Positions 54,019 to 61,152 of a stretch of 61,152 nucleotides of DNA are shown piece by piece. The number at the start of each line of letters is the position of its first letter. The first letter of the stretch is position 1. Under the pieces are notes generated by a model. It was not told where the DNA came from. It searched no databases and saw nothing but the letters and a program-made list of their open reading frames with translations. The DNA comes from Actinomycetota bacterium (GTDB taxonomy: Bacteria > Actinomycetota > Actinomycetes > S36-B12 > GCA-2699445): contig JAPOIY010000014.1 of assembly GCA_029978705.1 (NCBI GenBank), forward strand, positions 1 through 61,152, given 5' to 3'. The position numbers and the translations under genes are program-made.

Positions 54019-55399
54019 AGTCCCCCAGCACCGTCCCGGCGGGGACCTCCTGGGGGTGTCCCGGGTCGGCCAACTCGACGTCGCCGGTCACGACGACGTC
54101 GCCGGCGAACGTCCAGTCGCCGCGGACGGCGAGGCTACGGGCCCGGCGCAGCGACGGCACACCGGCGGGGAAGTGCCGGTCGAACTGCGCGACCGTCTTG
54201 TAGTGGTCGGGGTCCAGGTCGATCAGCGGCGCAGGCTGGGTCTCCTGCAGCAGGGCGCCGTCCGGCGCGAGGTCGTAGACGTCGGAGCGCAGCAGCATCA
54301 GGTCGTTGGTCGTCTTCACCGGCAGGAACCGGTCGCGGCCCACCACAATCGCCTGCGCTCCTTCGAACACCTCGACGGCGGCGCCCATCGCCGTCTCGAC
54401 CTGCACGACCTCCGGCGACGTCGGGTCGGCGGGGTCCACCGTCTTGGTGTTGCGGATGAGCGGCAGGCCGAGCACCGCTCCGCTGCCTGCGAGAGCGTCG
54501 GACAGGACGTGCAGGTCGAACCACAGGTTGTTGGTGTGGAAGAAGGGGTGGCGGCGCACGTCGGTGAAGGACGACATCTCCTCCGGCGCGGTCTGGGCCG
54601 TGTCGCGCAGGATGAGCCGACCGTCGCTGCGCCGGACGGCGAGATGGCCGCCCTTGCGGTCGGCGGCGGTGCGGGGACACAGTTCCGCGGCGTAGGGGGC
54701 GCCGGACGCGGCGAACCACCCGGCGAGGGCTGCGTCGGGGCGGGCGCCCAGGTTGTCGGAGTTGGAGATGCTGGCGTACCGGTACCCCTGCGCCAGGAGG
54801 TCGCCCAGTACCCCGGATGCCAGGATCGCCGTGTACAGGTCTCCATGGCCGGGGGGGCACCACTCCAGGCTCGGGTCGGCGGGCCACGACACCGGGGTCA
54901 GGTCGTCGGCGCGGAGTTTCGGCTCCAGGTTCTGGATGAAGTCCAGCGGCAGGTCGGCGACCCGGATCCGGGGGTGATGCTCCAGTGCCGCGAGGGTATC
55001 GGCCTGCGTGCGGAAACTGTCCATGAAGATCAGCGGGAGGGCGACGTCGAACTCCGCGCGGGCGCTGAGCACCTGCTGGACGATGATGTCCAGGAACGTG
55101 CGGTCGCCGCGGACGGGCAGCAGCGACTTCGCCTGCTCCATCCCCATCGAGGTACCCAGTCCCCCGTTGAGTTTGATGATCGCGGTGTGCGCGAGAGCGT
55201 CCCGCGCCGCCTCGGCGGAGATGTCCACTGTGGCCAGAGCCGGCGGGTCTGTCAGTGGGTCGATGGAGTCCTCCCGGATGAGGCCGGTCGCCCCGCCCTC
55301 CAGTTCGCCGTAGTAGTGACTGAACACGGAGACAGCGGCGTCGGCCACCCCCGCCGCCCGCATCTTGTCCTGGGCGGCCTGCAGTCCCTCGGCGCTCAT
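54017..55399 (-). CDS. UTP-glucose-1-phosphate uridylyltransferase, UDPGP (eukaryotic-like) type
   Basis: 460 aa from the ATG with GAGGGAG upstream. Nucleotide-binding signature IIKLNGGLGTSMGMEQAKSLLPV (74-96), substrate region WCPPGHGDLYTAI, YASISNSDNLGA and NNLWFDL. This family makes UDP-glucose or UDP-N-acetylhexosamines; it differs from the bacterial GalU family. UDP-glucose synthesis is most likely. The C-terminal left-handed beta-helix (GDWTFAGDVVVTGDVEL) is present. Confidence 0.92.
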   Translation of the reverse strand: MSAEGLQAAQDKMRAAGVADAAVSVFSHYYGELEGGATGLIREDSIDPLTDPPALATVDISAEAARDALAHTAIIKLNGGLGTSMGMEQAKSLLPVRGDRTFLDIIVQQVLSARAEFDVALPLIFMDSFRTQADTLAALEHHPRIRVADLPLDFIQNLEPKLRADDLTPVSWPADPSLEWCPPGHGDLYTAILASGVLGDLLAQGYRYASISNSDNLGARPDAALAGWFAASGAPYAAELCPRTAADRKGGHLAVRRSDGRLILRDTAQTAPEEMSSFTDVRRHPFFHTNNLWFDLHVLSDALAGSGAVLGLPLIRNTKTVDPADPTSPEVVQVETAMGAAVEVFEGAQAIVVGRDRFLPVKTTNDLMLLRSDVYDLAPDGALLQETQPAPLIDLDPDHYKTVAQFDRHFPAGVPSLRRARSLAVRGDWTFAGDVVVTGDVELADPGHPQEVPAGTVLGD

Positions 55400-55477
55400 C
55401 CGCGACTCCCTCGCTACGTGGTTAAGGCCAGCCTGCCGCGCCGCGGGCCCGCGCGCCACGTCGCCGGCGGACCCTGG

Positions 55478-57409
55478 TTACCGCCGGGCCAGCCGGAACC
55501 CGGCGTCGTTGGCCTCCCGGCGTGGGCTGGCCGTCGCGTAGATACCGGTGGCCACCGACGGCGGTCCGCTGAACCAGAACCCGCCGCGCAGGCCGCGGGA
55601 GGCGCCGCGCCGGCCGTCGAGGTCGTTCCACTGGTACAGGTTGCCCATCTGCTCCAGAGTGCCGTAGTGACTGGGTCCGCCGGGGAAGGCGCCCGCGTCG
55701 GTCAGGTAGTTCTGGCCGGTGTCGACGGACACGAACCGGGTCACCGTGAACTCGAAGGAGCGGTCGGCGTCGTTGATGTAGTTGGCCTGGTTGGGCGCCG
55801 ACCCGATGGTGTTCATGGGCGCCTGATTGCTGCGGGTGGCGTAGCGCCAGTAGCCGCCGTCGCCGCCGTTGCGGGTGGGGTCGTAGTACGCCGCCTTGTA
55901 CCACTGGTCCTCGTTCGGCAGGGTGAACGTCGGCGCGGCTCCCGTGTTGGGGTTGGTCGAGGTGACGGCGACCGCCGCTCCCGTGACGGCACCGTTCAGC
56001 GCATACGCGCCGTTCTCCGTCGTGGCCGGCCCCTGCGCGCCGACCGGCATGCCGTTGGACATCCAGTTGGCGTAGCGGGCTGCGTCGAACCAGTTGACGA
56101 AGGTGATCGGACGGTCGGCGCTGGACCCGGCGTTGTTCACCGGCGCGTACGAGTAGGCGCCGTCGGCCCCGGTGCGGGCGATGCCGACGCTGTTCAGGGT
56201 GGTCGTGGACCCCATGTCGGCGGCGTACAGCCCGTAGGGGTCACTCTTGGCCACCGCGTTGAGGAAGTCGCTGTACTGCTGAATGGTGACTTCGTACGTG
56301 CCGATCGAGTAGGCCGTGGCGACCGCTCCGTACCCGGTGGAGTCGGCGCTGTTTCCGGGGTCCCCGATCCGCACGAGGGGGTAGGACTGTCCCGCAGCGG
56401 GCTCCAGCGTGCTGACCAGCCGGAAGCCACCGTTGGAGTTGCTGGTCTGCGGCGTCACTCCCAGGCGGTAATCCGAGCGCAGGTAGGTGTAGAAGGACGT
56501 CCAGCCGCCACCGCGCAGCACCTTCATCTTCGTCGCGGTGCCGTCACCGTCGACGATCTCCCAGACGCTGCCGTTCATGTCGAAGGTGCCGTAGGGGCCG
56601 GGTGAGCCGGGGAAGGCGCCGACGTCGGTGAGGTACTGCTCGCTCACCAGCAGCCCGGGCTGCATGGTCACCGAGAACAACGTCCCGAAGCTGTAGTTGA
56701 TGTTCAGGCCACCGCCGATGACGTTGCCCGGTGGCGTGTTGGCCTGGGTGGCGTACGGCCAGTAGCCGCCGCTGCCGCCGTTGAGGTCCGGGTCGTAGTA
56801 CGCGGCCTTGTACCACTGACTCTCGGTCGGCAGGAAGTACCGGGGTGCCTTGCCCGTGTTGGGGTTGGTGCGGTTCACGGGGACCGCCTTGCCGTTGCGG
56901 GCGGCTTTGCTGCCGAGGTTGTAGGCCCCGTTCTCGGTGGTCGCGCTCGTCTGCTTGCCGCTGGGGCGCCCGTTGGCGGCCCAGTTCGTGTACCGCGCGG
57001 CGTCGAACCAACTGACGTAGGCCATCGGCCGGCCGGCGGCGGTGGCGTAGTCGCCCTGTACCGGCCCGGCGGGGCTGACGGCCCGGTAGTGGTACTTGCC
57101 GTTACGTTTCGTCCGGCGCACCCCCGCGACCGTCAGGTCGGTCGTCATCGCCTTGTTGAACAGGCCGTGCGGGTCCTTGCGGGCGACGGCGTTCAGGAAG
57201 GCGAGGTACTGCCGGATCGTCACATGGTTCTCGCCGAGGCGGAACGTCCGGGATACCGCCCCGTACCCAGTGGCGGGGTCAGCCGCGTTGCCGGGGGCGC
57301 CGACCGTGACGAACGGCCCGACCCCGGTTGTGGCTGCCTGCGCCGGGAGTGCTGCGAACACGCAGGCTCCGGCAACGGTCGCTCCGATGACACCGGCTGT
57401 TCGCTTCAT
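55478..57409 (-). CDS. Secreted protein with two tandem SUMF1/FGE-like domains
   Basis: 643 aa from the ATG with GGAGG upstream. Signal peptide to AQA-AT, then two copies of a sulfatase-modifying-factor-type domain (~30-325 and ~335-643). Each has GYGAV-start, VTIRQYLAFLNAVARKDP / VTIQQYSDFLNAVAKSDP, VSWFDAARYTNW / VNWFDAARYANW, ESQWYKAAYYDP / EDQWYKAAYYDP and a final GGFRL / AGFRLARR. The mature protein has no cysteine, so formylglycine-generating activity is excluded. The GNSADSTGYGAV style resembles PEP-CTERM-world FGE relatives of other phyla. Likely a carbohydrate- or ligand-binding role. Confidence 0.88.
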   Translation of the reverse strand: MKRTAGVIGATVAGACVFAALPAQAATTGVGPFVTVGAPGNAADPATGYGAVSRTFRLGENHVTIRQYLAFLNAVARKDPHGLFNKAMTTDLTVAGVRRTKRNGKYHYRAVSPAGPVQGDYATAAGRPMAYVSWFDAARYTNWAANGRPSGKQTSATTENGAYNLGSKAARNGKAVPVNRTNPNTGKAPRYFLPTESQWYKAAYYDPDLNGGSGGYWPYATQANTPPGNVIGGGLNINYSFGTLFSVTMQPGLLVSEQYLTDVGAFPGSPGPYGTFDMNGSVWEIVDGDGTATKMKVLRGGGWTSFYTYLRSDYRLGVTPQTSNSNGGFRLVSTLEPAAGQSYPLVRIGDPGNSADSTGYGAVATAYSIGTYEVTIQQYSDFLNAVAKSDPYGLYAADMGSTTTLNSVGIARTGADGAYSYAPVNNAGSSADRPITFVNWFDAARYANWMSNGMPVGAQGPATTENGAYALNGAVTGAAVAVTSTNPNTGAAPTFTLPNEDQWYKAAYYDPTRNGGDGGYWRYATRSNQAPMNTIGSAPNQANYINDADRSFEFTVTRFVSVDTGQNYLTDAGAFPGGPSHYGTLEQMGNLYQWNDLDGRRGASRGLRGGFWFSGPPSVATGIYATASPRREANDAGFRLARR

Positions 57410-57434
57410 GGGGCCTCCTGACCGGGCCCTCAGA

Positions 57435-59072
57435 CTAGGCCCCCGCCCCCCCCGAGTCGACTGGGGTCCCCGCGCCGCGGCGCCACAGGACGAACTGCCA
57501 GAGGTAGCGGGCGACGGCGGCCAGCACCACGAGCAGCCCGAACCACAGACCCCCGAGCACCGTGAAGGGGGCATCGCGGGGACCGAGGTGCACGTCGGCG
57601 ACGAGGACGGCCTTCTCCCCTTCGGTGACCTTGGCGTCACTGACGGCCATGACCTGCCCGTCGGCGTCGGTGATGGTCGCGTCGAAGCCGGCCTCTCCCT
57701 TGACCAGGGGCACGCGGTTCTCCACGGAACGGAACACCACCGACTGCCAGCGGATGCTCGAAATGCTGCCCCAGTCCCACGAGGGGTTGGCGATGATCTG
57801 CGCGCCCCCTAACGTCACCAGCCGCGCGGAGCCGTTGGGGAAGTCGTGGTCGAAGCACACGATCATGCCCAGTTGCCCGAAGGGCGCGGCGAACGTGGGA
57901 TAGATCTGCGGGGTCGTGCCGCCCCAGGCCTCGCCGGCGGCGAGGACCGGGTGCACTTTGTACGTGACGCCCAGCAGCTGCCCGTCGGGGCCGAACGCGG
58001 CGGCCATGTTGGGGGCGGCCCGGTTCGGCCACGCGAGCGGCTCCTCGCCGATGAAGCCGGTGACGATGGTCGTCTCCGTGCGGCGGGCCAGCCGGGCCAC
58101 CCACCGGCCCTGCGGCCCGCGCGGGTCGTAGTTCAGCGTCTCCTCGGGCCACACCGACAGGACCGCTCCCTGCTGCACGGCGTCGACGGTCATCTCCGTG
58201 AGTTGCCGGCGCTGCCCGGCCTTGCGCTGCACCTCCTGGGCCGGGTCCGGCGTCTGGCCCACCGAGAAGGTGGTCGAAGGCATGAACTCGTTACTGGGCT
58301 GGATCGCGGACCCCCGCACCGTCGGGGACTCCGCGAGCCGGCTGGTGAGGCCGGCGTAGATGAGCAGGCTCACGATCACCCATACCGCCGCAGCACCGAA
58401 ACCGGCGATGGCCGACCACCTCAGCGTCGCGGCTGGCACCGGCGCGGTGGTGAGGTGTGGCCACCGCCGGTCGATCCACGCCAGAAACAGCAGGGCGACC
58501 GTGGCGTTGACCATCAGGGCGAGGAAGGTCAAGGCCGGGGTGCTGACGATGCTGACGGTCTGGATCAACGGGGTGGCCGAGGCGAACCGGTACGCCAGCC
58601 ACCCGTTGGTGCCGTCCCACAGGTTCTCCTGGAAGAGCGTGTCGATCGCCACCCACCACAGCGGGACCTGCACGATGAACCAGCGGTAGCCCGTGCGCTC
58701 CGAGAACTTGCGATCGAAGATCGCGATCACGGCGTAGATGCCGCCGAAGACGAGGCCGACGACATACGTCAGCGCCTGCATGCCGGGCAGCAGGTCCCAC
58801 GCCACCACCCAGACGAGGAACCAGTACGTCGTGGCCGCGCAGAACATCGGCACCGCCGACCAGCGGCGCGGCAGCACCCGGTACTGCGCGATGTACATCG
58901 GGACGAAGGCCACGAGCAGCAGCGGATACAGACTGCCGCGGTCCGGGAAGGACACGTAGATCAGCAGGCAACTGAGCAGCGACAGGGCCAGGCCGCCGAC
59001 GATGCGGCCCGCGCTGCTCCGCGACTCCGCGGCCGGGGCCGCGGGGCCAGTCGTGCTCTGGGTCTCGGTCAT
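57435..59072 (-). CDS. lnt: Apolipoprotein N-acyltransferase
   Basis: 545 aa from the ATG with GGGAGG 8 nt upstream. An N-terminal membrane domain of about six to seven helices is followed by a nitrilase domain with the Glu-Lys-Cys triad: Glu in VWPEETLNYDP, Lys in TYKVHPVL and Cys in IVCFDHDFPNG; then ANPSWDWGSISSIRWQ. A final helix anchors the C-terminus. It N-acylates lipoproteins; CtaC, the L,D-transpeptidase and the Cys-rich lipoprotein are possible clients. -10-like TACCAT at 59103-59108. Confidence 0.9.
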   Translation of the reverse strand: MTETQSTTGPAAPAAESRSSAGRIVGGLALSLLSCLLIYVSFPDRGSLYPLLLVAFVPMYIAQYRVLPRRWSAVPMFCAATTYWFLVWVVAWDLLPGMQALTYVVGLVFGGIYAVIAIFDRKFSERTGYRWFIVQVPLWWVAIDTLFQENLWDGTNGWLAYRFASATPLIQTVSIVSTPALTFLALMVNATVALLFLAWIDRRWPHLTTAPVPAATLRWSAIAGFGAAAVWVIVSLLIYAGLTSRLAESPTVRGSAIQPSNEFMPSTTFSVGQTPDPAQEVQRKAGQRRQLTEMTVDAVQQGAVLSVWPEETLNYDPRGPQGRWVARLARRTETTIVTGFIGEEPLAWPNRAAPNMAAAFGPDGQLLGVTYKVHPVLAAGEAWGGTTPQIYPTFAAPFGQLGMIVCFDHDFPNGSARLVTLGGAQIIANPSWDWGSISSIRWQSVVFRSVENRVPLVKGEAGFDATITDADGQVMAVSDAKVTEGEKAVLVADVHLGPRDAPFTVLGGLWFGLLVVLAAVARYLWQFVLWRRGAGTPVDSGGAGA

Positions 59073-59102
59073 ACCGTGGGCCTCCCGCATGGACGGGTCC
59101 CG

Positions 59103-59108
59103 ATGGTA
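59103..59108 (-). promoter_or_regulatory. -10 element of lnt
   Basis: TACCAT on the minus strand, ~30 nt before the lnt ATG, leaving a short leader with a ribosome site. The palindrome CCGGGTTACCCGG (59115-59127) immediately upstream may be an operator shared with the divergent ligase gene. Confidence 0.45.
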
Positions 59109-59190
59109 GTGCAGCCGGGTTACCCGGGCGCGCCGGGCGACCCTCGGGAGGGACACTGGAGGAGGGACCACCGTATCGGGGAGGTGGCCG

Positions 59191-60585
59191 ATGAGCCGGG
59201 CCGCGGGATTCGCCGCCGACATGTGGCTGGCCGAGCGCGAGGGACCCGCGGGACTGGCGCGCCGCCGCCGCCGTCGGCTGGCTGCCCTGCTCTCTCACGC
59301 CCGCACCGCATCGCCGTTCTACCGGCACCGCTACCGGCACCTCCCCGCCACCGATGTCCGGTTGACCGACGTGCCGCCGACCTCGAAACCCGAGCTGATG
59401 GCCGAGTTCGACGACTGGGTCACCGATCCGGCCGTGACCCGCGCGTCGGTGGAAGCCTTCGTCGCCGACCCGGGCCGGATCGGACAGCCGTTCACCGGCG
59501 GGGCGTTCGTGTGCACCAGTTCGGGTTCCACCGGACACCCGGGCCTGTTCGTGCACGATGCCCGCGCCGTCGCCGTGTACTGGGCCAACCCGCTGGTCCG
59601 GGGGTACGGGCAGTGGCTGGGGATGCGCGACCTGGCCGACCTGCTGCGCCGCGGCGCGCGCGAGGCGCAGGTCATCGGCACCTCGGGCCACTTCGGCGGC
59701 ATGGCGTGGGCCGAACGCGCCCGACGGCGCAGTGGCACCTCCAGGCGCGCGCTCGGGGTGTTCTCCGCCGACTCGTCCCTGCGCGGCCTCGACCGCGCAT
59801 TGACGACCTTCGCCCCCGCAGTCCTGGCTGGCTACCCCACGGCCCTCGACCTGCTGGCGGCCGAGCAGAACGAAGGACGGCTGAACCTGGACCTCCTCCT
59901 CGTCGCGACGTCCGGCGAGACCGCATCCCCGCGGTTGCAGCGGCGGCTGGCCGACGCGTTCGGGTGCATCGTGCGGGAGAGTTACGCCTGCTCGGAGGCC
60001 CTGTTCCTGGCGCACTCCTGCGCCGTGGGGTGGCTGCACCTGTCCAGCGACTGGTACGTGCTCGAGCCGGTCGGGCGGGACGGCTCGCCGACGCCCGCCG
60101 GTCGCTGGTCGGACACGGTCCTGCTCACCAACCTGGCCAACCGGCTGCAACCGGTCATCCGCTACGACCTGGGCGACTCGGTGTGTTTCCGTCCCGACCC
60201 GTGTCCGTGCGGCAGCCCCCTCCCCGCGCTCCGAGTGGCCGGCCGCAGCGCCGAGACGCTGGTGCTCGCCGATGCCGTCGGGCGTCCCGTGCCGGTCATT
60301 CCCCTCGTCCTCAGCGCCGCCGTCGATGCCGTGCCGGGCGCGCTGCTCACCCAGATCGCGCAGACCGGGGCCGACCGGTTGGCGGTGCGCTTCGGGACCG
60401 AGCCGGGCGCCGACGACGCGACGGTGTGGACGCGACTGCAGGGTCGGCTCGGCGCGGCCCTGACGGGACTGGGCCTGGAGAATGTGGTCGTCACGCGGGA
60501 CCCCACCCCTCCGGAGGCGCTCGGTCCCAGTGGCAAGTTCCGCCGCATCGCGCCCGGGCACTACAGCCAGGTGTTCCGGTTGTAG
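59191..60585 (+). CDS. Phenylacetate-CoA ligase (PaaK)-like adenylate-forming enzyme
   Basis: 464 aa, ATG with GGGGAGG upstream. AMP-binding motif CTSSGSTGHPG (~109-119), then ATSGETASPRLQRRLADAFG, ESYACSEALFLAHSC and RYDLGDSVCFRPDPCPCGS with a CxC pair seen in PaaK/CapK relatives. Activates an aryl or fatty acid to an adenylate; acceptor unknown. The C-terminal lysine region GPSGKFRRIAPGHYS is present. No paa cluster is nearby. 3' end overlaps the LuxR gene by 25 bp. Confidence 0.88.
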   Translation: MSRAAGFAADMWLAEREGPAGLARRRRRRLAALLSHARTASPFYRHRYRHLPATDVRLTDVPPTSKPELMAEFDDWVTDPAVTRASVEAFVADPGRIGQPFTGGAFVCTSSGSTGHPGLFVHDARAVAVYWANPLVRGYGQWLGMRDLADLLRRGAREAQVIGTSGHFGGMAWAERARRRSGTSRRALGVFSADSSLRGLDRALTTFAPAVLAGYPTALDLLAAEQNEGRLNLDLLLVATSGETASPRLQRRLADAFGCIVRESYACSEALFLAHSCAVGWLHLSSDWYVLEPVGRDGSPTPAGRWSDTVLLTNLANRLQPVIRYDLGDSVCFRPDPCPCGSPLPALRVAGRSAETLVLADAVGRPVPVIPLVLSAAVDAVPGALLTQIAQTGADRLAVRFGTEPGADDATVWTRLQGRLGAALTGLGLENVVVTRDPTPPEALGPSGKFRRIAPGHYSQVFRL

Positions 60586-61152
60586 ATGTTGGCCGCAGTC
60601 ACTCGGCGGTTGATATGATCGCGGCCGTTCAGATGCAACGCTCGGAAGACACCCCCGATGTGGTTCTCGACGGCCTTCGGCGACAGGACCAACCTTTCCG
60701 CGATGGCAGCGTTGCTCAGCCCGTCGGCGACCAACTGCAGGACTTCGCGCTGCTGGAGCGTCAGCTCGTTCAGGGGATTGTCCGCGTCGCCCACCGTCGG
60801 GTTCAAGAAAGCGGGGCTGAGGTAGGCCGACCCCTCCGCGACGCTGCGGATCGCGGTAATCAGTGTCTCTTCGGTCCCGATGTCGACAGCGGCGACGTAC
60901 CCGCGGGGCGACGCCGGCGACGGCAGCGAGGACACCGGGCCGCCTCGTTCGATCAGCAGCACGGTGCGGGTGCCCGGGGAGGCGGCCTCGACGGCGGCCA
61001 CCGCGTCGCCCACGTCCCTCGCGGGAACCGTGCGACCCAATCCCGTCGTGATTACCACCACGTCCGGAGCCTGCTCGCGGATCGTCTGCAGGGTGGCCGG
61101 TCGTCCAGCAGCAGCGTCTCCGGATACAGGGCGAACGGGCTCGTGAACCTCA
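60561..61152 (-). CDS. LuxR/NarL-family response regulator, N-terminus outside window
   Basis: C-terminal ~196 residues; the frame stays open to the right edge with no start codon there, so the protein continues outside. A receiver-like part includes REQAPDVVVITTGLG and later RGYVAAVDIGTEETLITAIRSVAEG. The HTH domain is LTLQQREVLQLVADGLSNAAIAERL-VLSPKAVENHIGGVFRAL. NarL-type regulators pair with HisKA_3 kinases, the class from which the orphan sensor at 52.8 kb derives; a link is speculative. Confidence 0.9.
   Translation of the reverse strand, partial: EVHEPVRPVSGDAAAGRPATLQTIREQAPDVVVITTGLGRTVPARDVGDAVAAVEAASPGTRTVLLIERGGPVSSLPSPASPRGYVAAVDIGTEETLITAIRSVAEGSAYLSPAFLNPTVGDADNPLNELTLQQREVLQLVADGLSNAAIAERLVLSPKAVENHIGGVFRALHLNGRDHINRRVTAANIYNRNTWL

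Noticed and set aside
59115-59127. Palindrome CCGGGTTACCCGG between lnt and the PaaK-like gene as a firm operator
   Set aside because: A 13-bp GC-rich palindrome can arise by chance here and no regulator is adjacent; mentioned only as a possibility.

Overview
The window is a compact, very GC-rich chromosomal segment of an actinobacterium. Evidence for this is the split qcrCAB / ctaCDF / ctaE respiratory gene set with a ctaF-type subunit IV, the actinobacterial Psp variant (pspA, pspAA, htpX, pspAB), many GTG starts, and -10 boxes placed so close to start codons that leaderless mRNAs are implied. Gene order from the left edge resembles, from memory, the Mycobacterium tuberculosis Rv2187-Rv2208 block: fadD15, DEDD/UvrC-like protein, trpD, ctaE, qcrCAB, ctaF, ctaC, adoK, erpA-like, DUF3043, cobU/T/S. 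No transposase, integrase, phage gene or CRISPR array was seen. I cannot assign a genus.

Layout. 1-5 kb: end of an acyl-CoA synthetase, two small conserved proteins, an exonuclease/GIY-YIG fusion, trpD and a degenerate receiver protein. 5-14 kb: the cytochrome bcc-aa3 respiratory chain, with an L,D-transpeptidase lipoprotein inside it. 14-19 kb: a cysteine desulfurase-like protein lacking its PLP lysine, overlapping tusA; then aat, a PfkB kinase, an erpA-like gene and nadA. 18.8-21.5 kb: the Psp envelope-stress cluster. 21.5-26.4 kb: DUF3043 protein, aldo/keto reductase, a cobalamin riboswitch driving two secreted proteins, and a PfkB kinase. 26.5-29.9 kb: asd, then translationally coupled cobU-cobT-cobS. 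29.9-32.5 kb: tRNA-Glu, tRNA-Gln, gltX and an FAH-family hydrolase. 32.5-44.1 kb: epimerase, unknown Cys-rich lipoprotein, EamA exporter, then branched-chain amino-acid genes cimA, ilvE, leuB and leuA mixed with ogt, App1 phosphatase and NIL-domain genes. 44.1-50.4 kb: a minus-strand run with short overlaps (PI-PLC, amidase, membrane protein, PrsW, Nei, Gfo/Idh). 50.5-61.2 kb: carboxyethylornithine synthase-like protein, DUF429, a sensor module without a kinase, a duplicated secreted-protein fragment, UDPGP pyrophosphorylase, a tandem cysteine-free SUMF1-type protein, Lnt, a PaaK-like ligase and a truncated LuxR regulator.

Most notable regulatory structure: two branched-chain leader peptides with intrinsic terminators. 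[13 protein letters not shown] sits ahead of leuA and MTPAVVIIG ahead of cimA, so ribosome-mediated attenuation probably controls leucine and isoleucine synthesis. The cobalamin riboswitch controls a secreted alpha/alpha-barrel-like protein plus an SCO2322-like surface protein, while cobalamin assembly genes lie 3 kb downstream. At least thirteen start codons have a -10-like hexamer exactly 6 nt upstream.

Decay and rearrangement signals: the Lys-to-Met change in the desulfurase, the sensor that ends where its kinase should begin, and the C-terminal paralog fragment beside it. Intergenic repeats: a GACCGCA-plus-palindrome element at two loci and a 4 x 13-bp tandem repeat behind qcrB.
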